DNA from: an uncultured Clostridium sp.
GTDB taxonomy: Bacteria; Bacillota; Clostridia; Clostridiales; Clostridiaceae
Length of the DNA: 64,000 nucleotides
Assembly (NCBI GenBank): GCA_900548455.1
Contig: URKQ01000003.1
Span: 123,112-187,111, forward strand
Reading direction: 5' to 3'
The notes beneath the pieces are model-generated. The model worked only from the letters and a program-made list of their open reading frames with translations, was not told the origin of the DNA and made no database searches. Positions 26,454 to 34,761 of the stretch are shown here, in pieces; the stretch's first letter is position 1; each line of letters starts with the position of its first letter. The translations under genes were made by a program, and so were the position numbers.

Positions 26454-27170
26454 TTAAATTTCCCTGTTAGATTTTTCATATTTATTATATGATCTATAAG
26501 AATATATAATACTAACTATGCCATCAACTATTACAATTCCTATCATAATAAGGGTTGAAGTAAATCCTCCAATAAATATTGTCTCAAGGACAACTAAAAT
26601 TCCTGAAACTATCATAGACTTTCCACCAAATTTATTGGCATCGGCCCAAACTTTATCATTTTTCATACTCCAAGGTGTACGTACCCCAACAGTTGAATTA
26701 AGTTTACATTTAGGCATATAGCTTCCTATTACTATAAAAAATATTCCTAGTAAAGTATTAGTTACAAAATTTATATCAATATATGCTGTACTTAAATTAT
26801 TTTTAGCTTCCATAATAGATGAATAAAGAATAAAGTAATGCATTATACTAAATAGAATTGCCATACCTATTGCTACTACATATATTACTTTACCATTACT
26901 TTCAGCTTCTCTTCTTACCTTCTCATCTTCTCCTGTTATCTTTTTCTTATTATAATATCTTAAAAAGCACTGCCAAAACAACGTCATAGCTATTATCATC
27001 ACAGGAAATATAAAACTCTCATACTTTGATCCCCATCTATCTATATTTCCAGCTAAATCACTATGCATAGGAATACTTGCAGGCATAAATTGTACTACAA
27101 TTAATGTTACTATGGTCGGTAAAAAAGTTACTATCCACAATATCTTATTCTTCAATTTTTTCCCCTCCAA
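26454..27170 (-). CDS. SdpI-family / DUF1648 membrane protein
   Basis: A 238-residue protein with about six hydrophobic segments. The N-terminal part has the DUF1648 motif IPMHSDLAGNIDRWGSK, and the C-terminal part the SdpI motif VGVRTPWSMKNDKVWADANKFGGK. In Bacillus subtilis SdpI gives immunity to the SdpC killing toxin and sequesters the repressor SdpR. Here neither an SdpC nor an SdpR gene is seen nearby, so an immunity role is unproven; many homologues are stand-alone membrane proteins. The start is the ATG at 27170. Confidence 0.85.
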   Translation of the reverse strand: MEGKKLKNKILWIVTFLPTIVTLIVVQFMPASIPMHSDLAGNIDRWGSKYESFIFPVMIIAMTLFWQCFLRYYNKKKITGEDEKVRREAESNGKVIYVVAIGMAILFSIMHYFILYSSIMEAKNNLSTAYIDINFVTNTLLGIFFIVIGSYMPKCKLNSTVGVRTPWSMKNDKVWADANKFGGKSMIVSGILVVLETIFIGGFTSTLIMIGIVIVDGIVSIIYSYRSYNKYEKSNREI

Positions 27171-27204
27171 ACCGCTTTAACCACAATATTAAATCATCAT
27201 CTTA

Positions 27205-27570
27205 TTATTCATATATATTAATTCTATTCCTTATTAATGATTTTGAAATCTCCATAGCTTTAATTATTTTCTTAAGTCGAGTATAAGTACCTGTTCCTTC
27301 AACAGCTTTCAAATATGCCTTTTCACTTTTACTTATAATTGAAGCTATCGGTAACATTGCTTGTTCCAATTCTTCCCTTGTATACTTATCAATAGCATTA
27401 TCATCTGCTATTAAAAACTTGGAAATATACAAAGCTTTTATCCTATTTTTAAGTAATGTATGTTGAGAAGTTCCTTTCTCAAATTTAGGATGTATTTTTT
27501 CACAGTTTTTTATAGTTGAAGACACAACTTGTAATGCTTCTTTTAATTCCTCTTTTGTATAGTTATCCAT
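27205..27570 (-). CDS. Small cytosolic protein with two tandem repeats, unknown function
   Basis: A 121-residue charged, helical protein. It consists of two copies of a unit of about 52 residues: copy one begins YTKEELKEAL and ends KALYISKFLI, copy two begins YTREELEQAM and ends KAMEISKSLI. The linker is short. The ATG at 27570 has AGGAGA upstream. Related single-unit proteins of unknown function occur in Firmicutes as far as I recall. It lies between the SdpI-like and glycosyltransferase-like genes, all on one strand. The structure looks like duplicated helical hairpins; I do not assign a function. Confidence 0.7.
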   Translation of the reverse strand: MDNYTKEELKEALQVVSSTIKNCEKIHPKFEKGTSQHTLLKNRIKALYISKFLIADDNAIDKYTREELEQAMLPIASIISKSEKAYLKAVEGTGTYTRLKKIIKAMEISKSLIRNRINIYE

Positions 27571-27626
27571 AAAATTTCTCCTCATATTATCATTAAATTA
27601 CTTAATATATAAGTAATCTAAGATAT

Positions 27627-28364
27627 TCATTTATATTCTATATTTTTGCCAGTATTTATTGCTGATTCACTAATCATATAACATAGTTTAGCTCGTACAA
27701 ACCACTTTTCAGAATCACTTATCCTAGCTATAGTACCATTTATATCATCTCTATACTTTAGACCTTCAACTGGTTTATATCCTATTTTCATCTTTCCTAT
27801 TCTATGTGCTATCATCGGCCATTCTGCATCTGTCATTTTATCCTTTGAATTCATCTCTATTAATTGTGCACAGTTTCTAGAAATTCCACAAGAACCTGCT
27901 GTCACATCAACTTCTTGTCCTAATTCCAATGAAAATATCTTATTAGATATTTTCTCTGTCTCTCTCCATTCAATAGGATGTGTACTAAATGCTCTCTCTG
28001 TTCTGCCCAAAATTAAATAATCATACTTTACTATTTCATTGACTGTTTTACTAAGTTCATCTTCATAAGCATCAACCCAAGTAAGCAACCTATCAAAATC
28101 ACAATAATGAAAGTATTGATTTAAACTAGATAAACCTAATTTTAATACTTCTCTTCTGGCTTGTGCAACACCTTTTTTAGGAATTATTTTTATTCTAAAG
28201 TCATTCCTTGATAGTTCATCTATTAAACCCTTATCTGTTTTGTCACTAACAGCTATTAACATTTCATTATATATATTTTTTAATAATGCAGCATATTTTT
28301 TTACTAATTCAATGTTATTCCCTTGCGGATCATGAGTAATAGAAATCAACCCAATATTATTCAC
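27627..28364 (-). CDS. Putative glycosyltransferase-like protein (GT-A fold resemblance)
   Basis: A 245-residue protein I do not recognise with certainty. It begins NNIGLISITHDP, has an alternating beta/alpha pattern, and contains CDFDRLLTW in the middle, which would be a DxD-like metal/nucleotide-sugar site of GT-A glycosyltransferases. The VTAGSCGISR segment after it resembles the acceptor-side loop of such enzymes. No membrane segment. It starts with GTG at 28364 with a GAGG ribosome binding site. The leader carries a hexamer repeat. Alternative: a nucleotidyltransferase-like protein. Confidence 0.5.
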   Translation of the reverse strand: MNNIGLISITHDPQGNNIELVKKYAALLKNIYNEMLIAVSDKTDKGLIDELSRNDFRIKIIPKKGVAQARREVLKLGLSSLNQYFHYCDFDRLLTWVDAYEDELSKTVNEIVKYDYLILGRTERAFSTHPIEWRETEKISNKIFSLELGQEVDVTAGSCGISRNCAQLIEMNSKDKMTDAEWPMIAHRIGKMKIGYKPVEGLKYRDDINGTIARISDSEKWFVRAKLCYMISESAINTGKNIEYK

Positions 28365-28387
28365 CCTTACCTCACACTCTTTCCCCT

Positions 28388-28418
28388 TTTGCTTTTACTT
28401 TTACTTTTACTTTTGCCT
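28388..28418. repeat. Hexanucleotide tandem repeat in the leader of the glycosyltransferase-like gene
   Basis: Plus strand shows CTTTTG then repeated CTTTTA units (three perfect plus flanking degenerate copies). On the minus strand it lies between a TATAAT-like region and the GTG start, so copy number could alter spacing in the leader. Confidence 0.7.
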
Positions 28419-28448
28419 ATATGATATCATTTAATGAAAATTATAAAA

Positions 28449-29144
28449 TTAAACAAATGAATAATCTTTATTTGAACTTATATATTTAAAAATCTCATAA
28501 GGAGTTTCAAGATGCAAAAAATTCTGCTTCTTTTGCGCTGGCTGTGTGGTTCCTTCCTTTAAATACCATGTGGCTTGAAAGACGTTCATATTAATTTCAT
28601 CTGCTGTTTCTAACTCATAGTTTCCACCATCTCCAACATATAAACATTCCTGTGGCAAAACACCGAGCTCAGTAATACAACGATTAAATATTTCTTTATC
28701 TGGCTTCTGCACACCTTGCTCATATGACATGTATACTGCATCAAAAAAAGGAAACAGTACACTTTCTCGAATCACCATAGCTTCCTCAGAAAAACAATTA
28801 CTTATTAAGGCAACCTTTATTTTTCTCCTCTTTAGTTCAGAAAGCATTGGAATAATCTGTGGATGTAGATGAGAAAAGCACTCTCGTTTTGCTTCTATTC
28901 TTTTTCTAACAACTTTATTCAGAAGTTCCTCATTATAGCATTGATTTTTTCTCATAATCATCTCGAGAACTTCCTCAAGAGTTATCTTTCCAATAGAACG
29001 TTCTCCTACCATGGAATCCCAAACTTCCAGAAAAACATCAACATCGATTCCAATGTCCTCAGCGATCTGTGTGCCAAAATATACTGGACTTTCAAATAAA
29101 GTTATTAATGTCTCATACATATCAAATATTACAGCCTTAATCAT
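28449..29144 (-). CDS. HAD-superfamily hydrolase
   Basis: A 231-residue phosphatase-type protein. HAD motif I is DMYETL, motif II is ISNC, motif III Lys is in QKPDKEIF, and motif IV is YVGDGGNYELETA, which fixes the magnesium site. The cap is helical, as in haloacid dehalogenase-like class I enzymes. Motif I has Tyr in place of the general-acid Asp (DxY rather than DxD), a state typical of dehalogenase-type members. The substrate cannot be read. The start has AGGTG. It precedes the glycosyltransferase-like gene on the same strand. Confidence 0.85.
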   Translation of the reverse strand: MIKAVIFDMYETLITLFESPVYFGTQIAEDIGIDVDVFLEVWDSMVGERSIGKITLEEVLEMIMRKNQCYNEELLNKVVRKRIEAKRECFSHLHPQIIPMLSELKRRKIKVALISNCFSEEAMVIRESVLFPFFDAVYMSYEQGVQKPDKEIFNRCITELGVLPQECLYVGDGGNYELETADEINMNVFQATWYLKEGTTQPAQKKQNFLHLETPYEIFKYISSNKDYSFV

Positions 29145-29233
29145 ATAACATTCACCTCAAATTTAGATAACTATCCTTTACATTATCTTCAAATAACTTA
29201 CACATCTTACCCTTATTTTAACATTCGCGCCTC

Positions 29234-29600
29234 CTACTTGCAATAAATGGATATTTGTATTTTAAAATCAATTTCACAAAATAAAAAGTGCCTAACAATA
29301 GGCACTTTATTATTTCTAATATTAACATATTCCCCTTTTACATCATAATGAACTTGAACATCCTCAAAATCAGCTTCTGTATAATGTATGTTTTTATCGT
29401 ACAAAATGGTCATACCCTTACTTTTTCTTCTTCATAGACGCATATATATTTCAAAAATCGGCACATTTGTAAGTTTAAGCATAAAAATCATCATCGTCAA
29501 AATACGAAATACTGGCAGTATGAACCACTTTAGCAAGTAGCGGCAACGCAAAGACGGTTAAAACATGTTCCTCTCTTATTATGTGGATATTAAATTTTTT
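29234..29600 (-). pseudogene. Possible decayed gene remnant
   Basis: In one minus-strand frame a 59-codon ORF runs from the ATG at 29413 to the TAG at 29234 (begins MTILYDKNIHYTEADFED), and the same frame continues upstream past a single stop as a hydrophobic stretch (ILPVFRILTMMIFMLKL). It ends across a terminator hairpin, which a working gene would rarely do. Parts of the region are richer in GC than the neighbours. It could be a remnant of a membrane protein or just chance. Confidence 0.3.
29285..29308 (-). terminator. Intrinsic terminator downstream of the CPBP gene region
   Basis: Perfect 10-bp arms 29285-29294 and 29299-29308 with a 4-base loop, then T5 on the minus strand. Confidence 0.75.
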
Positions 29601-29629
29601 TGTTATAATCATTCTCTAAATTAATATCT

Positions 29630-30250
29630 TTATAATATAAACCACGCTATTGGAATTGCTATCATATTTATAATTCCATGCCATACCATTACAGGTATTA
29701 TACAACCATCTTCTTTATATGTTATATATCCAAATGCTAAACCAATAACAAAAGCATTCATAAGTAGGCATATTGATTCTAGTCCTGGTAGTTTAACAAA
29801 TGTTAAAATGTGGGGTAATGTGAAAATTAGCGATTGTAATATATTTCCTTTTATTATCCCGAATTTCTTTATTAAAGTTTTCCCTATTGCTCCTCTAAAT
29901 AATAATTCTTCTCCAAAACCAGATCTAAACCCCACCATCAATATCATCAGAATAATTGCAAAAACTGAGCAGGTTTCTCTTTCATTAGACAATAACTCTA
30001 CTGATATTCCGCCATTAACTATTTTGAAAATTATGAAAATCATTATTGTAAACAAATACGCTATGGAAATAATTTTAAAACTTCTTAAAAAATCACCCTT
30101 TTTAGGCTTACAAACTCCTGCCTTTTTCCACATTCCCTTTAATGTTTTATCTTTTATCTTATAGAACAACAACGTAATCAATGTAAATAATCCTACATTA
30201 AATATTGTTTGAACTATTTGTAATAGAAAAAGTATACCTGCTTTATTCAT
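29630..30250 (-). CDS. CPBP-family intramembrane glutamic endopeptidase
   Basis: A 206-residue protein with about six hydrophobic helices. The three catalytic motifs are EELLFRG (the glutamate pair and Arg), FTLPH and WHGIINM, as in the CAAX-protease/bacteriocin-processing (CPBP) group. Members process peptides or give bacteriocin immunity. No peptide precursor gene is visible next to it. GGGGG precedes the ATG. It lies in the accessory block with the SdpI-like protein, another bacteriocin-immunity-type family, though they are 2.5 kb apart. Confidence 0.88.
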   Translation of the reverse strand: MNKAGILFLLQIVQTIFNVGLFTLITLLFYKIKDKTLKGMWKKAGVCKPKKGDFLRSFKIISIAYLFTIMIFIIFKIVNGGISVELLSNERETCSVFAIILMILMVGFRSGFGEELLFRGAIGKTLIKKFGIIKGNILQSLIFTLPHILTFVKLPGLESICLLMNAFVIGLAFGYITYKEDGCIIPVMVWHGIINMIAIPIAWFIL

Positions 30251-30599
30251 TATTGGTAAATCCCCCCTACATTTTATGAATTTATTATACCTTCAATAAC
30301 ACAAATAAATCATAGATTTTCTTTGTAAAACCAAATTCTTTTCATAATTAATTTTTCTAAAACTCTACCGAATTTTTGATTTGCTTGCCTATATAACTCC
30401 TTAAGCTTTAATAAACTTGTATTTTTAAATCACTTCTATTTTATCACACATCAAATTTGAAATATATGGTTTTTCACGTTTTGCATTATCTTTCCTATGT
30501 TATAATTAATTGAAATAATATTGAGATGATTTAATCCGATGACATTTTACGTCCTTGGATAAGTTCACCTATTCAAATATAGAATTTGGAGGTTCACTT
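30251..30599. promoter_or_regulatory. Divergent intergenic region with the sirtuin promoter
   Basis: An extended -10 element TGTTATAAT lies at 30498-30506, about 95 bases before the sirtuin start; TTGCAT at 30481 is too close to serve as a classical -35. Nothing else recognised in the rest. Confidence 0.4.
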
Positions 30600-31337
30600 A
30601 TGGAAAATAAAATAGAAAAACTAACACAAATCCTAAAAGAAAGTAATAACATAGTATTCTTCGGTGGTGCTGGTGTTTCCACAGAAAGTAATATTCCCGA
30701 CTTTAGAAGTGCTAATGGATTATGGAATGAAAAGCTTGGAATTACTTTAACTCCAGAGCAACTTGTATCTCACACTTACTTTATGAGATATCCTGAGGAG
30801 TTTTACAACTTTTATCATGCAAAACTTGTATATCCCGATGCTAAACCAAATCCTGGTCATTTAGCTCTTGCTAAACTTGAAGAAATGGGAAAACTTAAAG
30901 CTATTATTACTCAAAATATTGATGGACTGCACCAGTCCGCAGGTTCTAAAAATGTTTTTGAACTTCACGGTTCTGTTCATAGAAATTACTGCATGAGCTG
31001 TGGTCAGTCTTATGATGCAGATTTTATTCTTAATGCTAAGGGTGTACCTAAATGTACAAAATGTGGCGGAACTGTAAGGCCTGATGTTGTTCTCTATGAA
31101 GAAGGTCTTGATGAAGGAACTATTAAAGGAGCAGTTAAAGCAATTGCAGAAGCTGATACTCTTATTATAGGAGGAACTTCCCTAGTGGTTTATCCTGCCG
31201 CAGGACTTATTGATTACTTTAGAGGTAAAAACCTCATCCTTATTAATAAAAGCTCTACTTCTGCTGATAATAGAGCTAATCTTGTTATTCACGATTCCAT
31301 TGGTAAAGTCTTAAATGCAGCAGTTAATCTGATTTAG
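30600..31337 (+). CDS. cobB: NAD-dependent protein deacylase, sirtuin family
   Basis: A 245-residue class III deacetylase that removes acyl groups from lysine with NAD. The NAD-binding motif GGAGVSTESNIPDFRS and the TQNIDGLHQSAG motif are intact, with the catalytic His in ELHGS. The zinc ribbon is C-x2-C (CMSC) and C-x2-C (CTKC). The ATG at 30600 has GGAGG 7 bases upstream; an earlier in-frame ATG at 30555 lacks one. It is a single gene. No acetyl-transferase or acetyl-CoA synthetase is adjacent. Confidence 0.96.
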   Translation: MENKIEKLTQILKESNNIVFFGGAGVSTESNIPDFRSANGLWNEKLGITLTPEQLVSHTYFMRYPEEFYNFYHAKLVYPDAKPNPGHLALAKLEEMGKLKAIITQNIDGLHQSAGSKNVFELHGSVHRNYCMSCGQSYDADFILNAKGVPKCTKCGGTVRPDVVLYEEGLDEGTIKGAVKAIAEADTLIIGGTSLVVYPAAGLIDYFRGKNLILINKSSTSADNRANLVIHDSIGKVLNAAVNLI

Positions 31338-31433
31338 TTATATTTTACAATTTATTCATTATTATGATATAATAACCTAGACCAAAAATATTATTGTTAT
31401 GAAAAAATAGATATTTCGTAAGAATCCCATCTT

Positions 31434-31470
31434 GCACTTTTCACTCTTCACTCTTTCACTATTCACTCAA
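31434..31470. repeat. Degenerate TTCACT tandem repeat, intergenic
   Basis: Between the sirtuin and a small gene, units such as TTCACTC, TTCACTCT, TTCACTAT and TTCACTC follow in tandem. Similar TTCACT-type intergenic repeats occur in clostridial genomes from memory; they have no coding sense here. Confidence 0.6.
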
Positions 31471-31555
31471 AAAGGCTCTCAGCCCATGAATAGAAGTGCA
31501 TATATCATAATAGCAAAGTTAACTTATCGATATAAAACAACAGGGGGTATTTTAA

Positions 31556-31747
31556 ATGGATGGTATTATTTCTATCGCAATACTAGTTTTAGGCAATATC
31601 TTAATGAAACAAGGAACTAAAAAAGAAAAAAAATTATGTAAAAACATCGGAATAATTGTGATAATATTATGTTCAACTTATATATTACTATCAGCTATGC
31701 ATGGTTTTACAACCGGATTTATAGCTGGTCTTACAGAACCCTTATAA
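31556..31747 (+). CDS. Small membrane protein of 63 residues, unknown
   Basis: Two hydrophobic segments (GIISIAILVLGNILM and IIVIILCSTYILLSAM) flank a basic stretch KKEKKLCKN. GGGGG lies 9 bases before the ATG, and a strong terminator follows the stop at once, so it looks real. I recognise no family. It converges on the VanZ gene. Confidence 0.6.
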   Translation: MDGIISIAILVLGNILMKQGTKKEKKLCKNIGIIVIILCSTYILLSAMHGFTTGFIAGLTEPL

Positions 31748-31789
31748 AAAATTCCCTATGAAAATTAAATTTTTCATAGGGAATTTTTT
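31746..31789. terminator. Long bidirectional terminator
   Basis: Perfect 19-bp arms 31746-31764 and 31771-31789 with a 6-base loop, with A and T runs in the outer part of the stem, between convergent genes. Confidence 0.9.
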
Positions 31790-31797
31790 TCATCGCT

Positions 31798-32424
31798 TTA
31801 AAATATAAATGCACTTATTAATGCAATTGCAATGTATATAAATGGTTCAATCTTAACTAATGTTACCTCTTCATTATAAATAGTAATAGCTGTACTATTT
31901 GATATATCTTTAAAAATTTTACTTAAAACTTTAAAAAGAATCCAGCCAATAATAGCTCCTAATGTATTCATAATTAAATCATTAATATCTGAGGCACGAT
32001 ATTTCGTAAATAGTTGACCAACCTCAATAATAAATGAAAGGATCACTCCTTGAGCTACAACTGGCATTAATCGTCTATATTTTTTCCACAACGTTGGTAA
32101 TAAGAATCCAAATGGCATAAAAAATATAATATTAAGTATACCTGAAATTTCAATTCCATCATTAAATGGGATTAAATTTATTTCTGGATTAAATATTGGC
32201 TGATTTAACGCCAAAAGTCTTCGCCATTCATGTAAAGATGGAAATCCTACCACATCTAATAAGGAAATCATTAAATATAGCATAAATAAATATCCAAATA
32301 AATAATGCTGCCATTTTATTTTGTCTCTTAATTTTGTATTAGATTTGTTTAAAAATACATTTAAAACTGATACTAAAATAATTGATAATATTATTGATAG
32401 TATAAAACTTTTCATATACCCCAT
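31798..32424 (-). CDS. VanZ family membrane protein
   Basis: A 208-residue protein with about five hydrophobic segments. The VanZ domain is clear: LIPFNDG, NIIFFMPFGFLLP, IIEVGQLFTKYRASDINDLIMNTLGAIIG. VanZ was named for low-level teicoplanin resistance in enterococci, but most homologues, as here without a van cluster, have an unknown role at the cell envelope. GGGGG precedes the ATG. Confidence 0.88.
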   Translation of the reverse strand: MGYMKSFILSIILSIILVSVLNVFLNKSNTKLRDKIKWQHYLFGYLFMLYLMISLLDVVGFPSLHEWRRLLALNQPIFNPEINLIPFNDGIEISGILNIIFFMPFGFLLPTLWKKYRRLMPVVAQGVILSFIIEVGQLFTKYRASDINDLIMNTLGAIIGWILFKVLSKIFKDISNSTAITIYNEEVTLVKIEPFIYIAIALISAFIF

Positions 32425-32512
32425 TACTTATCCCCCATATTACTCTGTTACTTTCTAATAATATTATACAATTAATTAATTACAAGGAATTTAAGTCTTT
32501 CTTACGTTTTCC

Positions 32513-33025
32513 TTACTTTGTAATTTGTTTCTTAGTTAATTTAGTTCTATCACCTTCCATTAGTCCATGAACACTAATATAAGTCCCATCTTCTTGCTGA
32601 AAGTAATAACCCCCTCCAGCACATACAATTTTATCTTCCTTAATATCGTTACTAAATTTGTTACTACACAAATAATGTTTTCCATCATATCCGTATTCAG
32701 GTACATCCATACTTCCATCATCTAATAATTTAATAAGTATATATCCACATTCATCATTTTTATTCTTTAAATTAATTACATATGCATTTATATTATCATT
32801 CACATCATATATTTCCCTTTTCTCATCAATCTCAGTTCCTTCTTTCCATGCATCAGGAGCTGCTCCAACAGCACTTACTCGAGATTCAATAAACTCATTA
32901 GCATATTTTATCACTTCTTCTTCACTTGCTCTAACAACATCCTTAGAATTTACTTTCAAATATACAATAGCTATTCCTAAAATTAATACAACGCATATAA
33001 TTAGTATGTTAATAATTTTCTTCAT
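32513..33025 (-). CDS. Membrane-anchored extracytoplasmic protein, unknown
   Basis: A 170-residue protein with an uncleaved-looking N-terminal anchor (residues 4-24) and a soluble domain. The sequence NAYVINLKNKNDECGYILIK followed by acidic and Gly/Tyr-rich segments (PEYGYDGKHY) resembles the pro-domains of C10/C39-like peptidases, but the match is weak. Likely exported. GGGGG lies 7 bases before the ATG. It is a single gene. Confidence 0.6.
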   Translation of the reverse strand: MKKIINILIICVVLILGIAIVYLKVNSKDVVRASEEEVIKYANEFIESRVSAVGAAPDAWKEGTEIDEKREIYDVNDNINAYVINLKNKNDECGYILIKLLDDGSMDVPEYGYDGKHYLCSNKFSNDIKEDKIVCAGGGYYFQQEDGTYISVHGLMEGDRTKLTKKQITK

Positions 33026-33180
33026 TTAAAAAACCCCCTTTTACCATCATTATACCTTATTTTACTTTTTATTACAACGAATGTTTTGATAAACATTTTT
33101 ATTTTTTATCTATAATATAGTAGACATTTTAATTTAAAGTCATATAATATAGGTATAGATTAAAAAAAGAAGGTGTTTAC

Positions 33181-33948
33181 ATGGAAAAAAATAATGATTT
33201 ATTCTGGGGGTCATCTATAGATGAACTAAAAAAAGGATATAAAGAAAATTCTAGCACAATATCTTGTATTATATGTGGTGAAGAATTTGTTAAAGGTGAG
33301 ATTTATCAATTAAACAATAAGCTATACGATGCCAAAAAAGCAGCTGAGATTCATATTAAAGAAGAACATACATCTACCTTCAATTATATACTTAACATGA
33401 ATTCTATCTTTACTGGAATCTCAGAAGCTCAAAAAGATGTTATTACTTTAATGACCAAAGGTATTCCTGACAAAGATATTGCAAAAATATTAAAAGTCGC
33501 TCCATCAACTATCAGAAATCATAGATATAAACTTAGAGAAAAAGAAAAGCAAGCACGTGTATTTCTAGCGCTAATGGAACTGCTTTCTGAAGATACCAAC
33601 AAAGAAATTACTCTTATGGAAAACTCAAAGCTCTGTGAAGTACCTAAAACCGCAACTGCTGTAGACGATCGATTTAATATAAGTGATACAGAAAAGGAAA
33701 AAATACTTAAATCCTATATTGATGAAACTGGAGCCCTAAAAACTTACCCAACAAGACAAAAACGTAAAATCATTGTTCTTGAAGAAATATCAAAGAATTT
33801 TTCTTTAGATAAAAAATATACCGAAAAAGAAGTTAATAGGATTCTAAAGCGAATTCATGAAGATTACATGACACTTAGGAGAGCTCTTATTGAATATGGG
33901 TTTTTAGAGAGAACTAATGATGGATCAGCTTACTGGGTTAAAATATAA
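33181..33948 (+). CDS. Transcription regulator with zinc finger, LuxR-type HTH and DUF2087 domain
   Basis: A 255-residue three-part protein. Residues 28-65 hold CIICGEE and an HIKEEH pair, fitting a C2H2-like zinc site. A LuxR/GerE-type helix-turn-helix follows (SEAQKDVITLMTKGIPDKDIAKIL, then STIRNHRYKLREK). The C-terminal 70 residues are a DUF2087 domain (PTRQKRKIIVLEEI, LRRALIEYGFLERT). DUF2087 regulators are common in Firmicutes, with poorly known targets. AAGG precedes the ATG; an alarmone synthetase starts 100 bases downstream on the same strand. Confidence 0.8.
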   Translation: MEKNNDLFWGSSIDELKKGYKENSSTISCIICGEEFVKGEIYQLNNKLYDAKKAAEIHIKEEHTSTFNYILNMNSIFTGISEAQKDVITLMTKGIPDKDIAKILKVAPSTIRNHRYKLREKEKQARVFLALMELLSEDTNKEITLMENSKLCEVPKTATAVDDRFNISDTEKEKILKSYIDETGALKTYPTRQKRKIIVLEEISKNFSLDKKYTEKEVNRILKRIHEDYMTLRRALIEYGFLERTNDGSAYWVKI

Positions 33949-34050
33949 TTAACAGATAGTTCTCAAAAATACAATAAAAAAAGCCATAAAAAATGTGCTA
34001 TACTATACTTGTACTAAAGTAAATTGTATTTTAAAGGAGAATTAATATAT

Positions 34051-34707
34051 ATGAACAAATTACCAGTTAAAGATTTGGAAAGCATAGATCTTTCTAAACT
34101 TGGATCAAATATTGAAGAACTTAAATCTCTTTCACTAAAATATCGTTGTGCACTACGTGAAATAGAAACTAAATTTGAAATACTTAATGATGAATATAAA
34201 AGCTTTCACGCTCATAACCCTATAGAACATATGAAATCTAGAATTAAATCACCTGAAAGCATCCTTGAAAAACTTCACAGAAAAGGGCTTGACTATTCAA
34301 TAGAAGCAGCTGAAACATTAACAGATATTGCTGGCATACGTATAATCTGTTCTTTTTTAAGTGATGTGTATGATATTGCCGATGCTATAAAACTTCATAA
34401 TGATATTAAATTACTTGAAGTTAGAGACTATATTAAAAATCCTAAGCCTCATGGTTATAGAAGTTTACACTTAATTGTTAGCGTACCTGTATTTTTCTCT
34501 AATAAGGTAGAAAATGTTATTGTTGAAATTCAAATTAGAACTGTTTCTATGGATACATGGGCTAGTCTTGAACACAAATTAAGATATAAATATAATGGTG
34601 AAATGCCTAGTGATATTAGCGAAATGCTTTTAAATTGTGCAAGAACAACAACTGAACTTGATGCTAAAATGCTTATTGCTCATAAACGACTATTAAATAT
34701 AAGTTAA
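34051..34707 (+). CDS. Small alarmone synthetase ((p)ppGpp synthetase, RelP/RelQ type)
   Basis: A 218-residue RelA/SpoT synthetase-domain protein without a hydrolase domain. Motifs: SRIKSPESILEKLHRKG (ATP-side basic residues), TDIAGIRIICSF, NPKPHGYRSLHLIV (GTP site) and VEIQIRTVSMDTWASLEH. It makes (p)ppGpp in response to envelope or other stress. I start it at the ATG at 34051 with AGGAG 11 bases upstream; the upstream in-frame ATG at 34024 lacks a site. I cannot tell RelP from RelQ. Confidence 0.93.
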   Translation: MNKLPVKDLESIDLSKLGSNIEELKSLSLKYRCALREIETKFEILNDEYKSFHAHNPIEHMKSRIKSPESILEKLHRKGLDYSIEAAETLTDIAGIRIICSFLSDVYDIADAIKLHNDIKLLEVRDYIKNPKPHGYRSLHLIVSVPVFFSNKVENVIVEIQIRTVSMDTWASLEHKLRYKYNGEMPSDISEMLLNCARTTTELDAKMLIAHKRLLNIS

Positions 34708-34710
34708 ATA

Positions 34711-34753
34711 AAAACTGGAGTTATAGAATGATTTTTTCTATAACTCCAGTTTT
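34711..34753. terminator. Bidirectional terminator after the alarmone synthetase
   Basis: Perfect 18-bp arms 34711-34728 and 34736-34753, T-rich loop and A/T flanks, between convergent genes. Confidence 0.9.
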
Positions 34754-34761
34754 ACTCTAAT

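Noticed and set aside
29808..30164. Plus-strand ORF of 118 codons opposite the CPBP gene
   Set aside because: The sense frame carries intact protease motifs, so this is a shadow.
31434..31470. CRISPR-like array
   Set aside because: Units are only 6-9 bases and contiguous, without spacers; no cas genes in the window.
31432..31620. Plus-strand ORF of 62 codons before the small membrane protein
   Set aside because: Starts in the TTCACT repeat, has no ribosome binding site, and overlaps the better-supported 31556-31747 gene.
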